Source: Planotetraspora phitsanulokensis (GTDB taxonomy: Bacteria > Actinomycetota > Actinomycetes > Streptosporangiales > Streptosporangiaceae). Taken from it: a stretch of DNA of 64,000 nucleotides. The notes below the pieces were generated by a model. That model saw only the letters and a list, made by a program, of their open reading frames with translations. It did not search any database and had not been told where the DNA came from. Each line of letters starts with the position of its first letter. Within the stretch, counting starts at the first letter, position 1. Of the stretch, positions 56,800 to 64,000 are shown piece after piece. A program made the translations under genes and the position numbers. The DNA is taken from assembly GCF_016863295.1 (NCBI RefSeq), contig NZ_BOOP01000034.1:1-64000 (forward strand). Reading direction: 5' to 3'.

Positions 56800-59334
56800 T
56801 CAGTTGTGGATCCGGACGGCTCCGGCGGTGATCTGCTGCGGGTCCGCCAGGTCCAGGTCGTATTCCAGTGAGGGACTGTTGTCGTAGACGTTGTCCCGAA
56901 GCGGGTAGGGGCCCGTCTTCAGGTCCCACACGACCAGCCTCAGCCGGTCGGGGTCGTAGCCGTACAGGACGAACCCACGTCCGTCCGCCGTCGTGCCCTT
57001 GACGGCGACCTTGTCGTCGGGCGTGACGACCAGCCACTCCAGCGTCTCGGAGGCCACGTCGAAGTCCGTGCCGTCGACTCGGAACGAGACCTTGCCTCTG
57101 GTCGGCTCGGGGCCTTCGTCGTGTGGCCGGTAAGCCGGATTGAACTGGAAGTGGCCCTTTCCTGCGACGGGTTCCGGCGAGGCGAGGTGGCCGCCGCCGG
57201 TCGCGAAGCCCGCGTCCGGGTCGTAGACCACGACCATGGTCTCCCGTGTCCGGGTTCCCAGGTCGTCGTCGGTCACCGTGACCTTGATCGTGTACATGCC
57301 CGCGTGGGTGTACCGGTGCGAGCGGTCGCATCGGTCGTCGACCGCTGCGAAATCCTCCGTGGTGCCGTCGTCCCAGCCGACCACGCACGTGTGCGTGTCG
57401 TTCTCACCCGGATCGCTGACCGGCACCGTTACCGTGACGTCTGTGCCCACGCGGTAGACCGACCAGGGCTCGGGACCGAACCCCGCGGGATCGGCGGCCA
57501 GGGCTTTCTGGGCGGGCTGGCTTGTGGCGGCGACGCGCGGCGCGACATTGCGGACGGTGACGGTGGCGCGGTCGGTCACCGGGCCGTTCACCCCGTCGTT
57601 CGCCGTCAGGATGGCGACGAACTCGCCGTCGTCGTTACAGGTGATCGTCGTCTGGGCGGCGCGCGGGTCGGCGACCACGCAGGCCGCGCCGGGATCCGTT
57701 CCCGACACCGGCTGCAACGTCCAGGTGAGGGAGGGGGTGGACTCGCGGTCGTGCGCGTACCCGTTGAGCGTGATGAAAGCGCCCTCGTCCCCCGTGACGT
57801 CCACGCCGGCGCTCACGGTCGGCGGTTCGTCGACCGGAACGGGGAGGGATCCTCCGCTCCCGCCGTCAGTGATCTCGACCCAGAACTCGTCGCTGATCGG
57901 AGCGCCTGGGGTGGGATCGGTGTAGAGGATCCTGTCGCCGGTGTAGTAGGCGCGGAGCCTGCCTCCCGCGACCGAGTTCTGGCGCTGTGGCACCGCACGA
58001 ACCGAGAAGTCCCAGTCGGGGTTGGACGCGCCCTCGATGGTGGAGGCGAAGGGGTACTCGTCGCACTGTTCGCCCGGAGGCTGCGGCGGTCTGGGCAGCC
58101 ACAGGTCGAAGTAGACGTCCCGCTGGACGCCCGTGCGATAGCAGGCGGCCTCCTTGTGGTCCTCGTGGTTCTTGGCCAGTCCGGTGTTGGCCGGGTCGTA
58201 GCGGTGCAGCCCGGGGTCGGCGGCGCTGCCCAGACGGCCGGGGATGAGCTTGTCCCTCGGCGGTGGAAAGCCCGCCGGAACCAGGAGCGGATAGGAGTCG
58301 TTGGGCGTGTCCTGAGCGATCTTGATGTGGTTGGCCACCAGGGCCACGTCTCTGTCGCCTGTCGAATAGGTGATGTGGGGTAGTACCTCGTTGAAGACGC
58401 AGGCCTGCGGCGCGAACTGGAAGTACGTCGCCGAGTCGCACCGGATCATCCGATCGGGGGTGTCGACGGGGGTGAGGAGTTTGAACTTTCCCTCACTACC
58501 TGAACCGATCTTGATGAACCACCGGTGGTAGAGCACCTTGTCCTGGAACGTCGAGCGGTCTTCATGGGAGTAGATGTCCCACTTGGCCCACACTCCCGTG
58601 TCCCAGGAGGCCAGGGTGTGGTCCACGCCGGAGAACGCGCCGTGACAGTAGTCGGGCGCCTCACGGCAATCGCCGACCGCGCTGAAGGACTGGTTGGGAG
58701 CGGTGAACCAGTTGTCCCACAGGCCCCAGTCGTAGTCCACCGAGCCCTTCTCGATCCGGAAGAAGACGCGGACTTTTCTGGTCTGATTGCTGGCCAGGCC
58801 GATGATGGTGAATTCAGCCTCGGTGGTGCCCACCTTCTTGGGAGGTTTGTCGGTGTAGATCTCGTAGTAGTCGATCTTGAGGTCGCCACGTTGGCAGTAT
58901 TGGAATCGGTTGTGAATCCGGCCGACCACGCTTCGCGCGCCGGGGAGTGACGTGCAGTTCTTGACGAAGTTCTCGTCGGGCTCGTCGGGCGGTTCGGCCA
59001 TGGCGGCGGCGACGCGGTTCTGCTCTTCCCCGTCCCCGAACTCCGCCGAGTCCCGGTAGGACTTCTGCCCCGTCGCGATCGCGGTCTCCCGGGCTTCCGC
59101 CTGCGCCTCCTCAGGAGAGAGCGCCGCGGTCTCCCGCTGAACCTTGGCTTTCATGTCGTCGGCGCTGACCGTGCTGCCGTCGCCGAATCTGAAGGTGGCC
59201 TCCGCCGAGTATTTGACGGAAGGCTCTCCTGCGGGTTCGGGACCGGCGGCCGTGGCGGGCTGTGTCATTCCCGCCACCAGTACGGCCGTCATCGCCAGAA
59301 TCATTGCTTTTCGCTTCGAAGGACGTAACCCCAA
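56800..59334 (-). CDS. Secreted protein with NucA/NucB-type nuclease domain, PKD repeats and a conserved C-terminal beta domain
   Basis: 844 aa. Signal peptide about 1-29 (ending QPATAAGPE). A large Cys-containing N-terminal region (residues 130-390) has segments KIDYYEIYTDKPPKKVGTTE and GRIHNRFQYC. The central NucA/NucB domain (about 330-500) shows QCDEYPFASTIEGA (catalytic Asp-Glu pair) and NSVAGGRLRAYYTGDRILYT. Two PKD-like domains (about 510-690) include VGWDDGTTEDF. The C-terminal domain (about 700-844) reads FATGGGHLASPEP and KVSFRVDGTDFDV. Start TTG 59334 has GAGG upstream and supplies the basic n-region; ATG 59304 is the alternative. Likely extracellular DNase, nutritional or antagonistic. 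Confidence 0.82.
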   Translation of the reverse strand: MGLRPSKRKAMILAMTAVLVAGMTQPATAAGPEPAGEPSVKYSAEATFRFGDGSTVSADDMKAKVQRETAALSPEEAQAEARETAIATGQKSYRDSAEFGDGEEQNRVAAAMAEPPDEPDENFVKNCTSLPGARSVVGRIHNRFQYCQRGDLKIDYYEIYTDKPPKKVGTTEAEFTIIGLASNQTRKVRVFFRIEKGSVDYDWGLWDNWFTAPNQSFSAVGDCREAPDYCHGAFSGVDHTLASWDTGVWAKWDIYSHEDRSTFQDKVLYHRWFIKIGSGSEGKFKLLTPVDTPDRMIRCDSATYFQFAPQACVFNEVLPHITYSTGDRDVALVANHIKIAQDTPNDSYPLLVPAGFPPPRDKLIPGRLGSAADPGLHRYDPANTGLAKNHEDHKEAACYRTGVQRDVYFDLWLPRPPQPPGEQCDEYPFASTIEGASNPDWDFSVRAVPQRQNSVAGGRLRAYYTGDRILYTDPTPGAPISDEFWVEITDGGSGGSLPVPVDEPPTVSAGVDVTGDEGAFITLNGYAHDRESTPSLTWTLQPVSGTDPGAACVVADPRAAQTTITCNDDGEFVAILTANDGVNGPVTDRATVTVRNVAPRVAATSQPAQKALAADPAGFGPEPWSVYRVGTDVTVTVPVSDPGENDTHTCVVGWDDGTTEDFAAVDDRCDRSHRYTHAGMYTIKVTVTDDDLGTRTRETMVVVYDPDAGFATGGGHLASPEPVAGKGHFQFNPAYRPHDEGPEPTRGKVSFRVDGTDFDVASETLEWLVVTPDDKVAVKGTTADGRGFVLYGYDPDRLRLVVWDLKTGPYPLRDNVYDNSPSLEYDLDLADPQQITAGAVRIHN

Positions 59335-59433
59335 CGCCTCTTCCCCCTCGTAATTTGATCAGGAAGCGAATCGGCGCGAGCGTAACACTGACGATCTTGG
59401 TGATCAATGGTGGTTTTCAGTTGTCAATGACTC

Positions 59434-60420
59434 TCATTGACCGAGCAGGCGGAGAACGTCTTGTCTTCTCGTGGCAATTCGCTCGGTCACCAGCGAAGAC
59501 AACGCACAGTAGGCGGCGGTCCGAGCGTCCGGGAACATCGCCGCTCTCACGGCGTTTCCCGCATGTGCCCGGAGGAACGCGAGCCGCCGCAGGCCGGCAG
59601 TCATGCGATCTCGGCCGACGGGGTCGGCAAGCGATGCGCCGGCGACGTGGCCTTCCTCGTTCCAGCTCCTGATCAACAGTCCCAGAGACTCGGTGTCCTC
59701 GACCAGCCGGGACATCCCCGCGTCCAGCGCCGCCGAGATCAGCGGCTCGTCCGCCACGTCGGCACGGCGGGCGCACCACCGCGCCTGATCGACGGCGACG
59801 TGCCGCAGCGTCGCGTCGTCGCTTCGGTCGAGGAGCCGGGCGAGCTCGGGATCGAGTTGCCGCACCTCGTGGCCGGACAACGAAGGCGGATCCTCGAGCA
59901 ACGGCCGCAAGGGGGCGGCGGTGACCGGCTCGGCGAAGAGCGTCTCGGTGAGGGGCGTCCCCGCGAAAGACTCCAGAAGCCGCAGCGCACCGCAGGCTCC
60001 CTGCCCGCTATCGAGGGAAAGCCGTCCCGGATCACTACCCCACCGCACGGACGGATTCCTCGCGTCGAGGCCCGCGACCAGCTCACCGTCCACGGCCAGC
60101 GCCACGTGACATGCTTCCGGAGCGACGAGCACGGACATGGCCTGCGTCTCCGCCGAGAGCGCGCGCAGGACCTCCGGCCGCGCCCCCTCGGCGGCCGACA
60201 TCTCCAGGAGCAGAACCGCCTTGTCACACGGCTTGGCGAGACACAGCCGCGGATATCCCGCGTCGAACGAGCGCGAGAGCCGTACGGCGTCCTCGAGGGT
60301 CATCGCAGCGGGAGCATCGAGCGCGCCGCACCTGGCCAGCGCGGATCCCGCGTCGATGCCCGTCGCCGCCGTCAGGCAGAACGCCTCCCCGAGCCACGAG
60401 TAGGCTCCAGTTGACGTCAT
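59434..60420 (-). CDS. DUF6461-like protein, possible immunity protein
   Basis: 328 aa, starting TGAYSWLGEAFCLTAATGID as in DUF6461 proteins (YSWL-EAFCLT-V-GID). Middle part CHVALAVDGELVAGLDARNP, C-terminal half helical (SSLVTERIATRRQDVLRLLG). Role unknown; the family is frequent in actinobacteria near secreted or effector-like genes. It lies upstream of the secreted NucA/NucB-type gene on the same strand (100 bp gap) and 27 bp downstream of a SUKH-like ORF. An immunity or regulatory partner role is therefore possible but unproven. Confidence 0.75.
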   Translation of the reverse strand: MTSTGAYSWLGEAFCLTAATGIDAGSALARCGALDAPAAMTLEDAVRLSRSFDAGYPRLCLAKPCDKAVLLLEMSAAEGARPEVLRALSAETQAMSVLVAPEACHVALAVDGELVAGLDARNPSVRWGSDPGRLSLDSGQGACGALRLLESFAGTPLTETLFAEPVTAAPLRPLLEDPPSLSGHEVRQLDPELARLLDRSDDATLRHVAVDQARWCARRADVADEPLISAALDAGMSRLVEDTESLGLLIRSWNEEGHVAGASLADPVGRDRMTAGLRRLAFLRAHAGNAVRAAMFPDARTAAYCALSSLVTERIATRRQDVLRLLGQ

Positions 60421-60446
60421 GGCGGTCAGCGCTTTCTCACGACGGC

Positions 60447-60862
60447 TCAGGGACTTGGTTGAGGTCTGTCCGGCTTCTCGTCGCCACAGTAGTCTCCGAT
60501 CGCCACGTCAAAGAGGAGCGAGCGCCAAAATCCCGAGTCGTCGAGCAGAGCGGACGGGTCGATTCTTTCAATGGCCATGCTCAGCGAATCCGCGAGCTCC
60601 TCGAACGCGTCGGGATCCGCTCCGGCCGCAATACCTGAGATCTCTGTCTGGAAGAAGGCCAAGAAGAATCCTGCACCGATGAGTTCACGTGGAATTCCGT
60701 GAACACATGATCTTCGACGTACGCCACCGCACCGGTACGGCAGTCTGCGTAGTAGGACCCTTCACCTTCCGTGCAAAGTCGTGAATATCCGGCGCGGGCG
60801 CTGCCGCCCGAACCACTGTCGAAACGCTGCTCTGCGTCTCCGGCGTTGGCAACGTCGGTCAT
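60447..60862 (-). pseudogene. SUKH-like small protein, frameshifted
   Basis: The first frame (ATG 60862, coupled by ATGA to the LLM oxidoreductase stop) reads YSRLCTEGEGSYYADCRTGA, VAYVEDHVFTEFHVNSS. A second frame then continues GFFLAFFQTEISGIAAGADP, DAFEELADSLSMAIERIDPS, ALLDDSGFWRSLLFDVAIGD and stops at 60447. The joined product, about 137 aa, resembles SUKH-type immunity proteins (VNSS-G-FL--F). A single-base shift near 60668 splits it. Either a decayed gene, a sequencing error, or a recoding site. Confidence 0.55.
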
Positions 60863-61794
60863 GAGGCTGCGGCCCGTTCGCGGATCTCCACCGCCGTCTC
60901 AAGCATCTGCCGAGTGCTGGTGAACCAGTCCTGCAGATTCAGATCCACGATGAGCTCGTCTGCGCCGGACTCTGCGGCCGTGTGGATGTCGTCCATGATC
61001 TGGTCGAGAGTGCCGACGAACGGCGATCGGTCAGGTCCTGCCGGACGGTCGGTGAAGGTGACGTTTCCCACCACGACCATCTCCATCCGGCTCGTGTCCC
61101 GGCCATACTCAGAAGCCATTTCCCGGATGCGGTCCCAGCGTGCGCGCAGTTCTGCGGCTCCTTCCGGGCCCGGCGTGGTCAGGAACGGCAGCCAGCCGTC
61201 CGCGCGTTTGGCGATGCGCTGCACGGCCTTGGCGCCGGCACCGCCGCCCAGCATCACGGGGATTTTCGAAACGGGCTTGGGCAGGACCGAGGCGTTGTCG
61301 ATGACTACGCGAGGACTCCGGAAGTTCACCGGGTCCGGCCCCCACACGGCATCGAAGACGTCCAGCGTCTCGTCGAGGAAGCGGCCGCGATCCGCTCGGG
61401 TCGCGCCAGTGGCCCGAAACTCGTCGCTGGACCAGCCGGTGCCCATACCCGCGATCATGCGGCCGCCGCTGATCTGATCGATCGTGGCCAGCGCCTTCGC
61501 CAGCTGGACGGGTGTGTGGAGTGCGGCGATCAGAACAGAAGTACCGAGGCGCACCTGTTCGGTCGCCACCGCCGCTGCGGTGAGGACTGCGAGGGGGTCG
61601 GCGGCCTGCCGCTGGGTTTCCGGCCACGGCACGTTCGGCGGGGCATATGGTTCGGCGGGTGTCTCCGGGAAGAGCAGCCGTTCGTACGTCCACAAACTGG
61701 CGTACCCAGCCGCTTCGGCCGTTTTGGCCGCTTCGACCAGGTCGTGCTGCAGGTCGACGCCCAACCTCTGGGGCAGACGAAGTCCGAGTCTCAT
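60859..61794 (-). CDS. LLM-class F420-dependent oxidoreductase
   Basis: 311 aa TIM barrel: MRLGLRLPQRLGVDLQHDLV, GYASLWTYERLLFPETP, RVRLGTSVL-type segment (EQVRLGTSVLIAALHTPVQL), then GGRMIAGMGTGWSSDEFRAT and VMLGGGAGAKAVQRIAKRAD, GWLP. F420 is the probable cofactor, as in most actinobacterial LLM proteins of this type; FMN is possible. The start ATG 61794 has GGGGG upstream. The longer frame to 61926 would run over the operator. Divergent from a MerR gene whose operator sits between them, so likely MerR-activated. Confidence 0.9.
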   Translation of the reverse strand: MRLGLRLPQRLGVDLQHDLVEAAKTAEAAGYASLWTYERLLFPETPAEPYAPPNVPWPETQRQAADPLAVLTAAAVATEQVRLGTSVLIAALHTPVQLAKALATIDQISGGRMIAGMGTGWSSDEFRATGATRADRGRFLDETLDVFDAVWGPDPVNFRSPRVVIDNASVLPKPVSKIPVMLGGGAGAKAVQRIAKRADGWLPFLTTPGPEGAAELRARWDRIREMASEYGRDTSRMEMVVVGNVTFTDRPAGPDRSPFVGTLDQIMDDIHTAAESGADELIVDLNLQDWFTSTRQMLETAVEIRERAAAS

Positions 61795-61918
61795 GTGAAA
61801 CCCCCGATGTAGTCGTGATTGTTCGTGGCCGCCGCAGGAACTGAGCCGAGCCTCACACCTACCCCTGCCTTCCGGGCAGAGTGCGGATTTCGGCTGTGCT
61901 CGGTCCACCCAGCGAGTC

Positions 61919-61957
61919 TTGAACACTCACATTGATGTGAAGGTCAAGTCATAGGCT
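61919..61957. promoter_or_regulatory. MerR-type operator/promoter between LLM oxidoreductase and merR
   Basis: Toward the oxidoreductase: TTGACC, 19 bp, TCAAGA, the long-spacer geometry of MerR-activated promoters. The spacer carries the dyad TTCACAT-C-AATGTGAG (CACAT-TG-ATGTG core on the plus strand). 61925-61948 matches the first MerR site (1416-1439, complement) at 20 of 24 bases. Confidence 0.65.
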
Positions 61958-61964
61958 TGAGCAC

Positions 61965-62357
61965 ATGAGAATCGGAGAGCTCGCGGAGCGTACCGGCGTA
62001 TCCCGCCGGCTACTGCGCTACTACGAGGAGCAGGGGCTGATCACAGCCAGCCGCGCCCCCAACGGTTACCGTGAGTACCAAGAGTCACACGTGGACGTCG
62101 TGCTGCAGATCAAGGGACTGCTCGACGCCGGACTGCCGACCCGAATCATTGAGCAGCTCCTGCCGTGCCTGGACAAGCCGCAGACCATCTACGTCCCCGA
62201 CGTGACACCCGAAATGATCACCACACTGCAATGCGAACAAACTCGGCTGTCCGAACGCATCGAGTGCCTGACCCGTAACAGAGACAGAATCGCCGAGTAC
62301 CTCGACGCGGTTCTCAGAGTCAAGTCAGCGAAAACCGAGAGCAGGGCCTCGTCATGA
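61965..62357 (+). CDS. MerR family transcriptional regulator
   Basis: 130 aa. Winged helix MRIGELAERTGVSRRLLRYY, EEQGLITASRAPNGYREY, effector-side helix with GLPTRIIEQLLPCLDKPQ and a C-terminal coiled coil (QTRLSERIECLTRNRDRIAE). The Cys in LLPCLD is shared with the first MerR protein. The operator ends 16 bp before the ATG and leaves little room for a leader. Divergent from the LLM oxidoreductase gene. Confidence 0.92.
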   Translation: MRIGELAERTGVSRRLLRYYEEQGLITASRAPNGYREYQESHVDVVLQIKGLLDAGLPTRIIEQLLPCLDKPQTIYVPDVTPEMITTLQCEQTRLSERIECLTRNRDRIAEYLDAVLRVKSAKTESRASS

Positions 62358-62646
62358 TCTGACGAGCCTCTCGCAGACGGTGGGTCACGCGGCGTCGATC
62401 TCGACGGGGAAGGCGGCCAGGCGCCATTAGAGCCGCGTCTGCCGATGCCGTCTACGGCGCGGCGGTGACGTCCCTCTTCGACCAGCTGTGCATGTTCGTG
62501 ATCACCCGGATGAAGGTGCTGCCGATCCCGATCAGCGATGCACTTTATGCCGTTTTATATCGATTTCCTTCGGTACGAGTTTTCCACGATATCCGCGCTT
62601 TCGGCCCGCGCCCATCATCGGGAGGTCTCAGAGAGGGAGATCAGCC
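62358..62646. other. Intergenic region without a supported gene
   Basis: Short frames on both strands look partly protein-like (minus: GIGSTFIRVITNMHSWSKRD, about 62540-62470) but have no start or family. GGGAG before 62647 is the ribosome site of the next gene. Confidence 0.4.
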
Positions 62647-64000
62647 ATGCTCGACATGTTCGTGAGGACCTACCGCGATCGGACGTACCGGTTTCCCACC
62701 ATGTTGCGCCACAACGGGATGGTCGTAGCCTTCGCGATGGACGAACGGCGCCGTATCCATTACACGGTGCTCGACCTGACGACGGGGTCCTCCGACGTGG
62801 CGGCGTGGTCGGCGAATCCGCGTGAGCTGGCGTTCCCCTCCGAGTTGGCGCGGGTAGGGTACGGCGTCGCCGAGCAGGTCCAGATGCCGGGCCGGATGCC
62901 GGGCAGCGGCGCGGACACGTTCATGTCGTCGACCGCGCGGCTGACCGCGGCGGTCCCATTCCAGGTGCTGTCCGACGGCCGGTACCTGTACGTGCTTCGG
63001 CAGGCGGTCGTCGAGCCGTCGCCCGAGGCGCTCCTCGCATCCCACACCATGCTTGCCGACCCGGCAGCGGACCCCGCCGCCGTGGCCGCGGCGCGGGAGG
63101 TGGTCGTGGACCACGAGAACATGGTCTACGCCGCCAATGCCGCCGATGGCCCGGTGCCGGTGGTCGACGGGAGACTGCTCATCGACCGGTTCCTGCTCGT
63201 GGGGGCCGAGTTAAGGCCCAAGCGGGAGGTCCGTTTCAAACGCAGCCGCAGCAGGACCCGGCCGCAGAGCGGCAAGGACAGCCTCGGCGCCGAGGACCTG
63301 GAGCGGCGGCCGTTCATCGAGCCCACTCAGGAACTGCGTTTCGTGTCCCCGCTGAACGGCGGTCGGTTCGCCGCGGTGCTGACCCCGACCAGTGTCGCCG
63401 AGGCCCTGCGATGGCAGATCTTCACCCACGACCGGACGGCGGGCCTGCTCTGGTCGTACAGCGTGGAACGCTCCTCCGACGGCCTGTTCGACACCCGGGG
63501 CTCGCATGCCTACACCTGTCTCGAACACGACGACGTCTACACGCTGACGCCCGGCACCTGCCCGCACCCGCTCTCTAAGGAAGAGCCCGGGAAAGTCTGC
63601 GGCGAGGATCTGGTGCCGAAGGTCGGCACATCCGGCTCGGCCGGCTCGGCCCTGTCGTTCACCGGAGACAGTGACCAGGTCCGCCTCTCCGGCGTGCCGG
63701 CGCTCGGGCACGAGTTCACGATCGAGGCGTGGATCCGGCCACAGGGGATCGGCAAGGAACAGGCCCTCGTAGGCGGCATCACGAAGACGCCGGCGAAGGC
63801 GGCTCCGTCGGTTTGGCTCATCGACGGGTCGCGGCTGCGGATCGGCTTCGGCGACGGGACGGCCTGGCACGAGGTGGTCACCGGCGACATCGTCACGCAG
63901 GGTGAGTGGAACCACGTCGCCGTGACCTTCGATCCGGCCACCTCGCTCCAGGTGTACGTCGGCGGTGGGCTGAGGCACATCACCTCTGATCTGCGCGGTC
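62647..64000 (+). CDS. Large LamG-domain protein (3' end outside window)
   Basis: 451 codons are visible and the frame is still open at the window end. Start MLDMFVRTYRDRTYRFPTML, RHNGMVVAFAMDERRRIHYT, with GGGAG upstream and no signal peptide. Residues 60-340 form an unassigned region with FMSSTARLTAAVPFQVLSDG and LRFVSPLNGGRFAAVLTPTS. From about 335 a LamG/concanavalin-like domain begins: ALSFTGDSDQVRLSGVPALG, FTIEAWIRPQG, GEWNHVAVTFDPATSLQVYV. Such N-terminal regions occur in very large actinobacterial proteins of unknown role, some effector-like. Function cannot be assigned. Confidence 0.82.
   Translation, partial: MLDMFVRTYRDRTYRFPTMLRHNGMVVAFAMDERRRIHYTVLDLTTGSSDVAAWSANPRELAFPSELARVGYGVAEQVQMPGRMPGSGADTFMSSTARLTAAVPFQVLSDGRYLYVLRQAVVEPSPEALLASHTMLADPAADPAAVAAAREVVVDHENMVYAANAADGPVPVVDGRLLIDRFLLVGAELRPKREVRFKRSRSRTRPQSGKDSLGAEDLERRPFIEPTQELRFVSPLNGGRFAAVLTPTSVAEALRWQIFTHDRTAGLLWSYSVERSSDGLFDTRGSHAYTCLEHDDVYTLTPGTCPHPLSKEEPGKVCGEDLVPKVGTSGSAGSALSFTGDSDQVRLSGVPALGHEFTIEAWIRPQGIGKEQALVGGITKTPAKAAPSVWLIDGSRLRIGFGDGTAWHEVVTGDIVTQGEWNHVAVTFDPATSLQVYVGGGLRHITSDLRG

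Overview
High-GC actinobacterial chromosome segment. Enzyme repertoire, GTG/TTG starts, GGAGG-type ribosome sites and regulator classes (MerR, HxlR, MmyB-like XRE, LAL-LuxR, PucR, ECF-SnoaL) fit a soil filamentous actinomycete. Streptosporangiales (Nonomuraea-like) is my guess from overall flavour and is inference. No rRNA operon, intact tRNA or CRISPR array was seen. The window has many gene remnants, which points to an accessory, fast-turnover chromosomal arm.

Layout. 0-7 kb: end of a sensor kinase, integrase remnant, MerR/SDR divergent pair, EspR-like XRE gene, and an RBBP9-like hydrolase gene split by a 1.8 kb composite IS5-family element (3883-5678) that carries a septum-formation-like membrane protein and is bounded by CTAG duplications. 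A decayed IS3 element and a ROK-regulator remnant follow. 7-12 kb: secreted exo-beta-D-glucosaminidase (GH2) and secreted polysaccharide deacetylase, a likely chitin/chitosan pair. 12.2-13.2 kb: two 120 bp direct repeats, each holding a 65 nt tRNA-Val-like sequence, flank a DUF6247/RelE-like toxin-antitoxin pair. A shorter third copy lies at 35.4 kb. 13-17 kb: a sensor kinase paralogous to the one at the left edge, then a DHFR-like/SRPBCC/HTH operon. 17.4-19.6 kb: a decaying hydroxyquinol (1,2,4-trihydroxybenzene) branch. 19.8-31.4 kb: oxidoreductases and hydrolases with their regulators. 31.9-35.3 kb: secreted GH92 alpha-mannosidase. 35.5-44.3 kb: small membrane proteins, a STAS protein, DUF488, an FAD oxidase, SDR, VOC/ECF sigma pair and a DUF347 membrane protein.

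44.3-56.6 kb is the most coherent system: M19 dipeptidase, oligopeptide ABC transporter (with permease and ATPase fused in one ORF), beta-lactamase-fold hydrolase, M20 peptidase, GNAT, an enolase-superfamily MenC/N-succinylamino-acid racemase, and a PucR regulator, mostly translationally coupled. The M20/GNAT/racemase trio matches the known D- to L-amino-acid route, so I read this as uptake and salvage of D-amino-acid-containing (peptidoglycan-type) peptides.

56.8-62.4 kb (minus strand): secreted NucA/NucB-type nuclease with PKD repeats, a DUF6461 protein, a frameshifted SUKH-like ORF, and an LLM oxidoreductase divergent from a second MerR gene. The two MerR loci share a near-identical 24 bp operator. 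The right edge holds the start of a LamG-domain protein that runs out of the window.
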